A stretch of 64,000 bases of DNA from Roseiarcus sp050012775 (GCA_050012775.1 JBEKGN010000005.1:62001-126000); one strand, 5' to 3'; positions 49,456 to 59,645 are shown, counted from the stretch's first letter. Made by a program: numbers and translations. The notes: a model not told the origin generated them from the sequence alone.

Positions 49456-50049
49456 TCAGCCTTTTTCGGTAAGGCTGTCCAGACGGCGCCGCATCTCCGT
49501 CAGCTGCGTCCTCAATTCGTCGATATCGGCGCTCGCCGCGGGGGTCTCGGTCTTCTCGGATTCGGCCGGTTGCGCCGCGCCGCCCGCGAAGGGGGAAAAA
49601 AGGCCCATGGCTTGCGTGAAGGCCGCGAGGTTCTTTCGCGTCATTTCCTGGAGCGCGCTGAACGAGGAAGCCGAGAACGGGCCTTGGCCGAACGCGCGGC
49701 TCGCGGCCTCGCGCATCGCCTGCTTCTCGCCGGTGAACTGGTCGATCGAGTATTCGAGATAGCTCGGCAGCAGCGCCTGAACGCTGTCGCCGTAGAAGCG
49801 GATGAGCTGACGCAGGAAAGTGATGGGCAATAGCGATTGGCCCTCGATCCCCTCCTGCTCGAATATGATCTGCGCGAGAACCGAGCGCGTGATCTCCTCA
49901 TTGGTCTTGGCGTCGTAAACGACGAAATCTTCGCCGGTCTTCACCATTTTCGCCAAATCGGCGAGGGTCACGTAGGCGCTGGAAGCCGTGTTGTAGAGAC
50001 GCCTGTTCGCATATTTTTTGATTGTGGTCGGCGTGGTGGGATTCGACAT
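49456..50049 (-). CDS. phaR: Polyhydroxyalkanoate synthesis repressor PhaR
   Basis: PhaR binds both PHB granules and promoters of phasin and pha genes, releasing DNA when granules form. It is 197 residues. The N-terminal PHB_acc_N DNA-binding domain is IKKYANRRLYNTASSAYVTLADLAKMV, followed by two PHB_acc repeats (SLLPITFLRQLIRFYGDSVQALLPSYLEYSI). A Gly/Ala/Pro-rich linker and a short C-terminal coiled coil (IDELRTQLTEMRRRLDSL) complete it. It is divergent from phaA-phaB. Confidence 0.95.
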   Translation of the reverse strand: MSNPTTPTTIKKYANRRLYNTASSAYVTLADLAKMVKTGEDFVVYDAKTNEEITRSVLAQIIFEQEGIEGQSLLPITFLRQLIRFYGDSVQALLPSYLEYSIDQFTGEKQAMREAASRAFGQGPFSASSFSALQEMTRKNLAAFTQAMGLFSPFAGGAAQPAESEKTETPAASADIDELRTQLTEMRRRLDSLTEKG

Positions 50050-50334
50050 CGTTTACGGTCTCGACTCTACGCTCGCCCTTTCCGGACGTTGACAGAATAG
50101 GCTCTTTTTCGCCTCCTCGGAATAGTTTTTTGCGGCGCGGCGATCGGCGGACCGTCGAATTTTCGTCGGAAAAGGCTAAATTTGCGAAAACGCGCCTAAC
50201 GCAGCGCGTCGCCGCGGGACGTTTCATTCTTTTGTACACTGGCGTCGCCGGGCGCCGTTCGTGTACAAGAACGGCGAGGAAAGAGGCGTCGACGACAATT
50301 TCGGCGCCCTCGTGGTTTCCCAAGGGAGCACTCC
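50050..50334. promoter_or_regulatory. phaR / phaA divergent promoter region with an 8-bp inverted repeat
   Basis: This 285-base non-coding region contains TTGTACAC (50232-50239) and its exact complement GTGTACAA (50261-50268), 21 bases apart, ~70 bases upstream of phaA. T-rich tracts lie on the phaR side. The repeat is a candidate operator for PhaR or another regulator; no published PhaR motif is matched by eye. Confidence 0.5.
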
Positions 50335-51513
<1,179 letters not shown>

Positions 51514-51612
51514 GGCAAGCGCCGCCGCTTCGGCGCGGCGGTTCGGCAAAGATCAAGAGCGCCGTCCGACGAGGCGGCGTTCAGGGGAAACGTCTCATCA
51601 AAGGAGAGTCGC

Positions 51613-52338
51613 ATGGGCAAAGTGGCAGTGGTCACCGGAGGCACGCGCGGAATCGGGGCCGCCATTTCCAAGGCCCTCGCGGCGGCCGGGCACAGCGTCG
51701 CGGCGACTTACCACGGCAACGACGAGGCGGCGGCGAAGTTCAAGGCCGAGACCGGAGTCCACGTTTATAAATGGGACGTCGCCAGCTTCGAGGCCTGCTC
51801 GGCGGGCCTAGCGCAGGTGGCCAAGGATCTCGGCCCGGTCGAGATTCTCGTCAACAACGCCGGCATCACCAAGGACGGCATGTTCCACAAGATGACGCCG
51901 GACCAATGGTACGGCGTCATCAACACCAACCTCAACTCGCTGTTCAACATGTGCCGCCCGGTGATCGAAGGCATGCGCGAGCGCGGCTTCGGCCGCATCA
52001 TCAACATCTCCTCGATCAACGGTCAGAAAGGCCAGATGGGGCAGGTCAATTATTCCGCCTCGAAGGCGGGCGATCTCGGCTTCACCAAGGCGCTGGCGCA
52101 GGAGAACGCCAACAAGGGGATCACCGTCAACGCGATCTGCCCCGGCTATATCGCCACCGAGATGGTGATGGCCGTGCCGAAGGACGTATTGGAAAAGGCG
52201 ATCATCCCGCAGATTCCGGTGCGCCGACTCGGCCAGCCCGAGGAGATCGCGCGCTGCGTCCTGTTCCTCGCTTCCGACGACGCCGGTTTCATCACCGGAT
52301 CGACGCTCAGCGCCAACGGCGGGCAGTACATGGTCTGA
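51613..52338 (+). CDS. phaB: Acetoacetyl-CoA reductase (NADPH) PhaB
   Basis: PhaB reduces acetoacetyl-CoA to (R)-3-hydroxybutyryl-CoA. It is 241 residues of the SDR fold: cofactor loop VTGGTRGIGAAI, NNAGIT, the catalytic Ser in NISSINGQKGQMGQ, and Tyr147-x3-Lys151. QMGQVNYSASKAG and PGYIATEMV are typical of PhaB rather than FabG. AAGGAGAG precedes the ATG. The product can also be dehydrated to crotonyl-CoA for the Ccr enzyme encoded at 61 kb. Confidence 0.95.
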   Translation: MGKVAVVTGGTRGIGAAISKALAAAGHSVAATYHGNDEAAAKFKAETGVHVYKWDVASFEACSAGLAQVAKDLGPVEILVNNAGITKDGMFHKMTPDQWYGVINTNLNSLFNMCRPVIEGMRERGFGRIINISSINGQKGQMGQVNYSASKAGDLGFTKALAQENANKGITVNAICPGYIATEMVMAVPKDVLEKAIIPQIPVRRLGQPEEIARCVLFLASDDAGFITGSTLSANGGQYMV

Positions 52339-52344
52339 TTTCGC

Positions 52345-53814
52345 TCACGGCGCCGCAGGAACTCGCCGCGCGCCGAGCACGACTTTCGGCACCAGCGACG
52401 CGACCGCGGCCGTGAGCAGCGCGATCGCGAACATCGCCAAAAACGTCAGGTGGAGCGAGCGCTCGAGCGCGGTCCGAATCGACGCGTTCACCGTCGCGTC
52501 CTGCGCCGCGCCTTCGAGAAGACGCCGCAGTTGGTCGGACGACACGACGGCCGCGGTTCCCGAATGCATGAGACCGTAGTTGAGGACCGCGCCGAAGATC
52601 GTGGCGCCGAAAGTGCTGCCCAGGCTTCGCGCGAACAGGAAGGATGCGGTGACGCTTCCGCGTTCGGACCAGTCCACGATCTCCTGGAGCAAAACGAGCG
52701 ACGCGCTGCTGAGAAGTCCCATGCCGAAGCCGACGATCAAAGATCCGACGCCGGCGACAAAGGGCGGTCCGTCGGGATCGAGGAGGACAAATATAAGAGC
52801 CCCGATGGGTATGAATAGGCTGCCCGTCAGCAGCACGGGGCGCACGCCCAATCGCGTGAGCATGCGCGTGGCGAGCGTCGCCCCGATCGGCCAGCCGAGG
52901 ACCATCACGGACAACGCGAACCCGGCCGTCAATGCGGATTGCCGCATCGCGCCCTGGACATACATGGGCAAGAAGGTCGTCAGCCCGATCATCGTCATGC
53001 CGGCCAGCAGCGACGCGCCATTGGCGGCCGCGATGGGTCTGCGCCCCCATAGCTTGAGCGATATCATCGGCTCGGGAGAGCGCCGCTCCTGCGCGACGAA
53101 CAGGCCCGCGCAGACGATCGCGAGCGCGGAGATCACGCCGATCTCGGTCCAATCCGCAGTCGAAATCGCCGTCAGGTCCGCCATGATCGCGGCGATGGCG
53201 ATGGTGAACACGCCCGCGCTCAAATGATCGATTTTCCGCCGCTCGTGGGTGATATTCTCTTGAAGGAAGACCCAGAAGCCCGCCGCCGCCAGAATGCCGA
53301 TCGGCACGTTCAGCCAGAAAATCCACGCCCAGGAAAAATGTTGAATGATCAGGCCGCCCGCCAAGGGCCCGACGACGGCCGAGATGGCCCAGACGCTCGC
53401 CAGATAGCCCTGGATCTTGCCGCGCTCGTGAGCGGAATAGAGGTCGCCCACCACCGTCATCCCGACCGGTTGGATGGCCCCGGCGCCGACGCCTTGAACG
53501 AGCCGGAACAGGATCATCGACGGCATCGACCACGCGAATCCGCAAAGGATGGAGCCGACGAGAAAGATCGCGATGCCCGACAGCATCACCTTCTTGCGTC
53601 CCAACAGGTCGGAAAGCTTGCCGAACACCACCGTTGTCGCGGTCTGGGTGAGGAGGAACGCCGAAAACACCCAGCTGTAGAGTTGCAATCCCCCGAGCTG
53701 GCCGACGATTTGCGGCATCGCCGTGGACACGATGGTCGCCTCGATGGCGATCATGAACATCGCCGCCATCACCGAGGCGAGCACGAGCGGTCGGTTTGGT
53801 TTGATAGCGGGCAT
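52345..53814 (-). CDS. MFS multidrug transporter (DHA2-like, 14 TM)
   Basis: This inner-membrane proton-driven exporter has 489 residues and about 14 hydrophobic helices. The motif-A loop is GKLSDLLGRKKVM between helices 2 and 3. Motif C is near GVGAGAIQPVGMTVVGDLY and AVVGPLAGGLI. The pattern fits the EmrB/DHA2 drug-export branch. No adaptor (EmrA) gene is adjacent, so it probably works alone. The substrate is unknown. It converges on phaB with a 6-base gap. The 233 bases upstream to ecm hold nothing I recognise. Confidence 0.88.
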   Translation of the reverse strand: MPAIKPNRPLVLASVMAAMFMIAIEATIVSTAMPQIVGQLGGLQLYSWVFSAFLLTQTATTVVFGKLSDLLGRKKVMLSGIAIFLVGSILCGFAWSMPSMILFRLVQGVGAGAIQPVGMTVVGDLYSAHERGKIQGYLASVWAISAVVGPLAGGLIIQHFSWAWIFWLNVPIGILAAAGFWVFLQENITHERRKIDHLSAGVFTIAIAAIMADLTAISTADWTEIGVISALAIVCAGLFVAQERRSPEPMISLKLWGRRPIAAANGASLLAGMTMIGLTTFLPMYVQGAMRQSALTAGFALSVMVLGWPIGATLATRMLTRLGVRPVLLTGSLFIPIGALIFVLLDPDGPPFVAGVGSLIVGFGMGLLSSASLVLLQEIVDWSERGSVTASFLFARSLGSTFGATIFGAVLNYGLMHSGTAAVVSSDQLRRLLEGAAQDATVNASIRTALERSLHLTFLAMFAIALLTAAVASLVPKVVLGARRVPAAP

Positions 53815-54047
53815 TACGTGTCCATCGGGGAGAAAGCATCGGTCAACGGCTGTCCAGCGGGCGCGCCCGAAACGAGAGATTCGTGGCTAGCCCGCAGCCT
53901 TGACCGCGCCTCAATGTAGGGGAGGGTTATCGGAAATCACCGCCTGCGCCGATCAACTAAGCGTCAACAGCCGGACCGAAGCGCCGATCTGCGCCCGCGA
54001 CGACGGTCTGCGGGAGCCTGACAAGTCCGCCGCCCGGTCGCCAGACG

Positions 54048-56057
54048 TCACGGATTGCGCCGCGCCCGGTCCTCGAACTCGCGTTCGACCTGCGCGACGA
54101 TGTCGCCGATGATTTCGTTGATGGCGAAATCCTTGGGCGTGAACACCGCCGCGACCCCCGCGGCGCGTAATTTTTCCGCGTCGTCGGGGGGGATGATGCC
54201 GCCGACGACGACGGGCACATGACTCAGACCGGCCGCGCGCATGAGCTCCAGAACCTCGTGCGTCATCGCCAGATGCGATCCCGACAGAATCGACAGGCCG
54301 ACGCAATCGACTCCGGCCTTGGCGCGCTCGACGATCTCCTGCGGGGTGAGCCGAATGCCGTCATAGACCACGTCCATGCCGGCGTCGGTGGCGCGCACCG
54401 CGATCTGTTCGGCGCCGTTGGAATGGCCGTCGAGGCCGGGCTTGCCGACGAGGAACTTCAAGCGGTGGCCGAGTTTCAGCGATACGCGCTCGACCTCGCC
54501 GCGTAAGGGATCGAGATCGGCCGCCTCCTGGCGCGCCCTGGGGCTGACGCCGGTGGGAGCGCGATATTCGCCGAATTCGGCGCGTAGCGCCGCGCCCCAT
54601 TCGCCGGTCGTCGCGCCCGCCTTGGCGGCCTCGATCGAGGCCGGCATGACGTTGGCGCCGCTCTTGGCGGCGATGCGCAAGGCCTTGAGCGCCGCCGCGA
54701 CGCGCGCTTCGTCGCGCTGGGCGCGCCAGGCGTTCAGGCGGGCGACCTGTTCGGCCTCGACCTCGGGCGAGAGCGCCAGGATCGCGCTGTCGCCCGCCAT
54801 CAGCGGCGACGGCTCGCTCGTCGTGAAGCAATTGACGCCGACGACGCGCTGTTCGCCGCGTTCGATCGCCTCGAGACGACGCGTATTGGATTCGACGAGC
54901 CTGCGCTTCATCTCGCCCGATTCGATCGCCGCGACCGCGCCGCCCATCGCGTCGATCGCGGCGAGCTCGGCCATCGCCTCGCGTTTCAACGCGGCGACGC
55001 GCTCATCGATGACGGCGCTGCCGTCGAAAATGTCGCCGTATTCGAGCAGGTCGGTCTCGAACGCCATGATCTGCTGCAAGCGCAGCGACCATTGCTGGTC
55101 GAACGGGCGCGGCAGGCCGAGCGCCTCGTTCCACGCCGGCAATTGCACGGCGCGGGCGCGCGCGTTCTTGGACAGCACCACCGAGAGCATCTCGATGAGG
55201 ATGCGGTAGGCGTTGTTCTCGGGCTGCTGCTCGGTGAGCCCCAGGGAATTGACCTGGACGCCGTAGCGGAAGCGCCGCTTGGCGGGATCGGCGATACGAT
55301 AGCGCTCGCGGGTGATTTCGTCCCAAAGCTCGGTGAAGGCGCGCATCTTCGCCAGTTCGGTGACGAATCGCATGCCCGCGTTGACGAAAAACGACAGGCC
55401 GCCGACGACGTTGGCGAATCCGGCCGCGTCGACTTCCCCCGATTCGCGAACGCGGTCGAGCACGGCGACCGCGGTCGCCAGGGCGTAGCTGAGCTCCTGC
55501 ACCGGCGTCGCCCCGGCCTCCTGCAGATGATAGGAGCAGACGTTCATCGGATTCCATTTCGGCGTCTCGCGCGCGCAAAAGAGAATCAGGTCCTTGGTCA
55601 GGCGCAACGACGGAGCGGGCGGAAATACGTAGGAGCCGCGCGATAGATATTCCTTGATGATGTCGTTCTGGGTGGTGCCGGCCAGTTGGCCGCGCGGCGC
55701 GCCTTGTTCGTCGGCGACGGCGATATAGAGCGCCATCAGCCAAGGCGCGGTGGCGTTGATCGTCATCGACGTGTTCATCGAAGCGAGCGGAATGTCTTGG
55801 AAAAGGGCGCGCATGTCGCCGATGTGGGAGATCGCCACGCCGACCTTGCCGACCTCGCCGCGGGCCAGGGGATGATCGCTGTCGTAGCCGGTCTGCGTCG
55901 GCAGATCGAAGGCGATGGAGAGGCCGGTCTGGCCCTTGGCGAGATTGGCGCGATAGAGGCGATTGGACTCGAGCGCGGTCGAATGGCCGGCGTAAGTGCG
56001 GAAAATCCAAGGCTTGTCGCGCGTCGCCGCCGTTTCCGATGTGCCGCCCGCCTGCAT
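54048..56057 (-). CDS. ecm: Ethylmalonyl-CoA mutase (MeaA/Ecm)
   Basis: This B12-dependent mutase converts (2R)-ethylmalonyl-CoA to methylsuccinyl-CoA in the ethylmalonyl-CoA pathway. It is 669 residues from the ATG at 56057, closely matching the MeaA architecture. The substrate domain begins TYAGHSTALESNRLYRANLAKGQTGLS, with YDSDHPLARGEVGKVGVAI and the SMNTSMTINATAPW block. The C-terminal cobalamin domain has the base-off motif Asp543-x-His545-x-x-Gly548 in GLDGHSNGAEQ. It is a single-chain enzyme, unlike two-subunit methylmalonyl-CoA mutase, and its sequence fits Ecm better. Ccr, which makes its substrate, is encoded 5 kb away. Confidence 0.9.
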   Translation of the reverse strand: MQAGGTSETAATRDKPWIFRTYAGHSTALESNRLYRANLAKGQTGLSIAFDLPTQTGYDSDHPLARGEVGKVGVAISHIGDMRALFQDIPLASMNTSMTINATAPWLMALYIAVADEQGAPRGQLAGTTQNDIIKEYLSRGSYVFPPAPSLRLTKDLILFCARETPKWNPMNVCSYHLQEAGATPVQELSYALATAVAVLDRVRESGEVDAAGFANVVGGLSFFVNAGMRFVTELAKMRAFTELWDEITRERYRIADPAKRRFRYGVQVNSLGLTEQQPENNAYRILIEMLSVVLSKNARARAVQLPAWNEALGLPRPFDQQWSLRLQQIMAFETDLLEYGDIFDGSAVIDERVAALKREAMAELAAIDAMGGAVAAIESGEMKRRLVESNTRRLEAIERGEQRVVGVNCFTTSEPSPLMAGDSAILALSPEVEAEQVARLNAWRAQRDEARVAAALKALRIAAKSGANVMPASIEAAKAGATTGEWGAALRAEFGEYRAPTGVSPRARQEAADLDPLRGEVERVSLKLGHRLKFLVGKPGLDGHSNGAEQIAVRATDAGMDVVYDGIRLTPQEIVERAKAGVDCVGLSILSGSHLAMTHEVLELMRAAGLSHVPVVVGGIIPPDDAEKLRAAGVAAVFTPKDFAINEIIGDIVAQVEREFEDRARRNP

Positions 56058-56089
56058 CCCGCGCCGTCTCCGTTTCGCCTCGCTCGATT

Positions 56090-56104
56090 TTGTGCACAGC
56101 ACAA
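56090..56104. promoter_or_regulatory. Inverted repeat TTGTGC-ACA-GCACAA upstream of ecm
   Basis: Perfect 6-base arms around a 3-base centre lie 33 bases upstream of the ecm ATG, a repressor-like position. The regulator is unknown. The same sequence was not found upstream of ccr or phaA. Confidence 0.45.
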
Positions 56105-56271
56105 TCGCAGAAAATGGCGGTGAGGGCTAGCGGCTCGGCGATCGGCCGCGGGGCCAGCGAGATCGAGGCGGCCGATTGTCGGATCGTCGCATCCGTGTCG
56201 GCCGTCTCCGCCCAACACCAGCGCGGCGCTTGCGCGGATTCATCCCTCTGGAGAAAGGCATGTGGCACAAA

Positions 56272-56292
56272 GTGACACTATGGTGACACTAT
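56272..56292. promoter_or_regulatory. Tandem direct repeat GTGACACTAT x2 (11-bp period)
   Basis: GTGACACTAT occurs at 56272-56281 and 56283-56292, one helical turn apart. Tandem half-sites with 10-11-base spacing are typical of OmpR-family response regulators, which often control porins. It lies ~77 bases upstream of the porin start. Confidence 0.5.
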
Positions 56293-56368
56293 ACAGCGCG
56301 TCCTCATCGTTATAGTCAAAGAAATATAGCGCTGGCATCCATCGCCGGCGCAAATGAGGGGGCGCAAT

Positions 56369-57925
56369 ATGATTTTGTCGAGATCGCTTCTGTTGGTCGC
56401 CGGAGCGAGCGTCGCGCTGACGGTGAGCGCGCAGGCCGCCGATCTCCCGACGAGCAAGCCCGCGCCCGTCGCGCCGCCCACCCTCGCAGCCTGCGCGAGC
56501 GTCCAGGAGATCCTCGTCACCGATTGCCCGCTGACGTGGCACGGCATCACCCTGTACGGCACGTATGACGCCGGCGCGGGCTGGGTCAGCCACGGCTTGC
56601 CGGAAAACGGCTATAATTATGAGGGCGAATCGCTGGTCAACCGGAACGGCAACCATTCTCAATTCCTCTTTGCGCCGGACAACCTGTCGCAGACGGGTCT
56701 GGGCCTCAAGGGCACGGAAGAGATTCTGCCCGGCTGGTCCGTTGTGTTCAACGCCTCGACCGGCATCAATCCGCAGTCCGGCCAGCTCGCCAACATGGCG
56801 GCCACCAACACCAGCAACGCCGGCCTCCCCAGGAGCAGCTATTCGTTCGCCGGCGACGGCGCGCGCGCCGGCCAGATCTTCAACGACGAACTCTATGGCG
56901 GTATATCGTCGAGGAACTTCGGCACACTGACCTTCGGTCGTCAGCGCGCCCTGGGCACCGATGCGATGCTCGCCTACGATCCGGCCGGCGGCGCCTATTC
57001 CTTTTCGTTCATCGGCTATAACGGCCTGATGGCCGGCGGCGGCGACACCGAGGACACCCGTTGGGACAATGCGCTGAAATATCGCGTCTCCTATGGCCAG
57101 GTCCATTTCGGCGCGATGTATAAATTCGTCGACGGCAGCGGCGGCTGCTACTCCGCCTCCGCCGCCTGGACGGCCTCCACCTGTACGCCGGAAGCGCCGC
57201 ATAACGACGCCTACGGCTTCGATTTTGGCGGAACCTACGACAACTTCTCGGGCGACGTCGTCGTCCAGCATGTCAACCAGGCGATCAGCGTGCTCAACCC
57301 CTTGCTGGGGCCTACGAGTCTCACGCAGCCCTATCAGTCGACCACCGACAGCATCAATACAAACCCGATCAACGGGGCCAATCTGATCGGAACGGCCAAC
57401 ACCGAATATGGCATCGTCACCGATAACACGGCAATCATGGTCGCCGCCAAATATACCTGGGACCAGTACAAGTTCTTTGGCGGCTACGAACACATCCTGA
57501 TGCTTAACCCGGCGAACCCGTTGGGCGTCGGCGCTACCGCCCAGGGCGGTTATCGCTTGAGCGGCGTCGAAGACAACAATCTTGATTCCCCGAAGATCGT
57601 GCAGGTCTTCTGGACGGGCGTGAAATACGCTTACGACGGCAAAACCGACATTACTTTGTCCTACTATCATGAGCTGCAAAACGACTTCCGTGTTCCGTCG
57701 ACCTGCGTGCCTGTCACCAATTTCCGCGCTTCCTGCGCGGGTACGCTCGACGAGGTTTCGGCCTATGTCGACTATCGCTTCACCAAGCGCTTCGACGTTT
57801 ATGCCGGCATTGCCTATTCCGACGTCACCGGCGGTCTGGCCATCGCCATTCCCCACGGCCCCGGCGTCCCCTATTACTACGACAACAACATTGCTCCGAC
57901 GGTTGGCGCTCGTTACGCCTTCTGA
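56369..57925 (+). CDS. Outer-membrane porin (alphaproteobacterial type)
   Basis: This is a trimeric b-barrel porin for passive uptake of small solutes. It is 518 residues from the ATG at 56369, with GAGGGGG six bases upstream. The signal peptide (about 1-24) ends VSAQAADLP, typical of Hyphomicrobiales porins. GITLYGTYDAGAGWVSHG opens the barrel, FGTLTFGRQ is the conserved strand pair, and the last residue is Phe (GARYAF), the outer-membrane assembly signal. Two Cys pairs (SGGCYSAS...STCTPE; STCVPV...ASCAG) may form loop disulphides. A strong terminator follows. Codon use and the terminator suggest high expression. Confidence 0.92.
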   Translation: MILSRSLLLVAGASVALTVSAQAADLPTSKPAPVAPPTLAACASVQEILVTDCPLTWHGITLYGTYDAGAGWVSHGLPENGYNYEGESLVNRNGNHSQFLFAPDNLSQTGLGLKGTEEILPGWSVVFNASTGINPQSGQLANMAATNTSNAGLPRSSYSFAGDGARAGQIFNDELYGGISSRNFGTLTFGRQRALGTDAMLAYDPAGGAYSFSFIGYNGLMAGGGDTEDTRWDNALKYRVSYGQVHFGAMYKFVDGSGGCYSASAAWTASTCTPEAPHNDAYGFDFGGTYDNFSGDVVVQHVNQAISVLNPLLGPTSLTQPYQSTTDSINTNPINGANLIGTANTEYGIVTDNTAIMVAAKYTWDQYKFFGGYEHILMLNPANPLGVGATAQGGYRLSGVEDNNLDSPKIVQVFWTGVKYAYDGKTDITLSYYHELQNDFRVPSTCVPVTNFRASCAGTLDEVSAYVDYRFTKRFDVYAGIAYSDVTGGLAIAIPHGPGVPYYYDNNIAPTVGARYAF

Positions 57926-57972
57926 TCGTTTTCCGCGGAAAGCAGTCCCCGTCGCCCAGGCGTGAAATCAGG

Positions 57973-58002
57973 TCCCGCGAGCTTCGGCTCGCGGGATTTT
58001 TT
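57973..58002 (+). terminator. Rho-independent terminator of the porin gene
   Basis: TCCCGCGAGC-ttcg-GCTCGCGGGA forms a perfect 10-base stem with a stable TTCG tetraloop. Six T residues follow at 57997-58002, 48 bases after the porin stop. It is the clearest intrinsic terminator in the window. Confidence 0.92.
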
Positions 58003-58085
58003 GCGCCTCGCGATCCCGCGGCGCCAATGCGCGCGCGTTCGGCGCCCGATACCCCGGCGTCGAGTTCGGCGACATCTCTTCCGCT

Positions 58086-58997
58086 TCATTCGACTAGGTC
58101 CCAATACGGCCGTGGGCCGAAGCAGTCGGCGAGGAAATCGACGAACGCGCGGACTTTGGGGGAAAGATGCCGGGAGTGCGGGTAGACGGCGCTCATCGCC
58201 ATATCCTGCGAGATGAATTCGTCGAGCGCCGTCACCAGCGCGCCCGCTTGCAAGTCGCCTCCGACAATGAAAGTCGGAAGATTGACGATCCCGAGGCCCT
58301 GTAGAGCGGCGGCCCTCAGCGCGTCGCCGTTGTTGGCGCTGAGGCGCCCTTTGACTTCGACAGGCCAGGACTTCCCGTCGGGCGCGGTGAATCGCCATTC
58401 TTGCGACGAGGCTATGTTGCTGTTGAAGAGGCACTCATGGCCCTTCAGATCCTCGGGCGACAAGGGCAGGCCCCGCGCCTCGAAATAGGCCGGACTAGCG
58501 CAGACCACGCGACGGATGGGAGCCAGTCTGCGAGCGATCAGACTTGAATCTTCCATCGCGCCGATGCGCACGGCGACATCGAAACCCTCGTCGATCAAAT
58601 CCACGAAGCGATCGTTCATAGCGAGGTCGACGGCGACTTCGGGATAGCGGGCGAGAAAATCGGGCAGGGCGGGCGCGAGATGGAGGAATCCGAAACTCAT
58701 GGGGGCGCTGACGCGCAGGCGGCCTCGCGGCGCCGACTGCAATTGGCTGACCGCGAGATTGGCTTCTTCGAGATCGGCCAGAATGCGCGTGGCGCGCTCG
58801 AAATAGCCGCGTCCCGCCTCGGTCAAGGTGAGCGAGCGCGTCGTTCGGTGAAACAGGCGGACGCCGAGCTCGCTTTCCAGCGCGCCGACGTTGCGGCTGA
58901 CGGCCGATTTGGACGAGCGAAGGCGCCGGGCGGCTTCGGAAAACGACTGGGCTTCCGCGACGCGAACGAAGGCTTCGATAGCGGCAAGGCGATCCAT
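58086..58997 (-). CDS. LysR-family transcriptional regulator
   Basis: This is a 303-residue LysR regulator from the ATG at 58997 (an upstream in-frame extension overlaps the operator). The N-terminal winged helix-turn-helix is FVRVAEAQSFSEAARRLRSSKSAVSRNVGALESELGVRLFHRTTR. The substrate-binding domain begins GRLRVSAPMSFG, a pattern of the large LysR subgroup that controls quinone- or aldehyde-responsive genes. It is divergent from doxX-pirin across a palindrome, the common arrangement for activation of the neighbour genes. The inducer is unknown. Confidence 0.9.
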   Translation of the reverse strand: MDRLAAIEAFVRVAEAQSFSEAARRLRSSKSAVSRNVGALESELGVRLFHRTTRSLTLTEAGRGYFERATRILADLEEANLAVSQLQSAPRGRLRVSAPMSFGFLHLAPALPDFLARYPEVAVDLAMNDRFVDLIDEGFDVAVRIGAMEDSSLIARRLAPIRRVVCASPAYFEARGLPLSPEDLKGHECLFNSNIASSQEWRFTAPDGKSWPVEVKGRLSANNGDALRAAALQGLGIVNLPTFIVGGDLQAGALVTALDEFISQDMAMSAVYPHSRHLSPKVRAFVDFLADCFGPRPYWDLVE

Positions 58998-58999
58998 AT

Positions 59000-59018
59000 T
59001 GTTGCTCCATATGCAACA
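59000..59018. promoter_or_regulatory. Palindrome TGTTGC-N7-GCAACA in the lysR/doxX intergenic region
   Basis: The 6-base arms are perfect and lie immediately upstream of the LysR start, containing a TTGC...GCAA core of the kind bound by LysR proteins. It is the probable autoregulatory and activation site for this LysR. Confidence 0.55.
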
Positions 59019-59123
59019 GTCTTGTGCAGAAACTATGGATTGTCCCTGCATTTGCGGCAAGCTAAATCCGCATTCCTAGCCGGCGAGCAGGTCGCCCGGC
59101 GCTCTTTTGCCCAGAGGTGTCCT

Positions 59124-59594
59124 ATGTCTCTTGCCACTTACCCTTCCGCCAAGCCGATCGTCCCCGCGCTTGGAACGATCGCCAATGCGCTTTCGCCTTT
59201 CGCTGAACCCCTGGTCCGCGTCACCGCAGGTCTGTTGCTGGTCCCTCACGGCGCGCAAAAGCTGTTCGGTTGGTTCGGCGGCTATGGCGTCGAAGCGACG
59301 GGACAATTCTTCGCCGCGAAGCTGGGTTTGCCCGCCTCCCTCGCCTTGCTGGCCGGGCTTATCGAGTTCTTCGGCGGACTGATGCTGGCTGCGGGGTTCT
59401 TGACCCGTCCGGTCGCCGCGCTGGTGTTTGGCCTGATGGCCGTCGCCGTCTTGCAGGTCCATCTCCCGATAGGTTTCTTTTGGACGGCAGGCGGCTACGA
59501 ATATCCCCTGTTTTGGGGCGTCGTCGCGCTTTCCCTGGCTATTCGCGGCGGCGGACGTTACTCGGTCGACGCTCTTGTAGGGCGTGAAATCTGA
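59124..59594 (+). CDS. DoxX family membrane protein
   Basis: The 156-residue protein from the ATG at 59124 (AGAGG upstream) has four membrane helices. The DoxX signature is LVRVTAGLLLVPHGAQKLFGWFGG, with GLIEFFGGLMLAAGFLTRPVAALV and IGFFWTAGGYEYPLFW. DoxX proteins are small inner-membrane proteins linked to redox or detoxification functions and are often next to pirin and LysR genes, as here. The frame is open far upstream through lysR, but that is not coding. The pirin gene follows after 51 bases. Confidence 0.9.
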   Translation: MSLATYPSAKPIVPALGTIANALSPFAEPLVRVTAGLLLVPHGAQKLFGWFGGYGVEATGQFFAAKLGLPASLALLAGLIEFFGGLMLAAGFLTRPVAALVFGLMAVAVLQVHLPIGFFWTAGGYEYPLFWGVVALSLAIRGGGRYSVDALVGREI

Positions 59595-59645
59595 AAACAG
59601 AGCCGGCGAGCGCCCCGGCGCTCGCCCCAATTCTGGAGAGCCCCA

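Larger units (their letters stand above)
56058..56368. promoter_or_regulatory. ecm / porin divergent control region
   Basis: This 311-base non-coding region lies between divergent starts. It contains an inverted repeat on the ecm side (56090-56104) and a tandem direct repeat on the porin side (56272-56292). Its AT content rises towards the porin start. Exact promoters are not identifiable with confidence. Confidence 0.6.
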
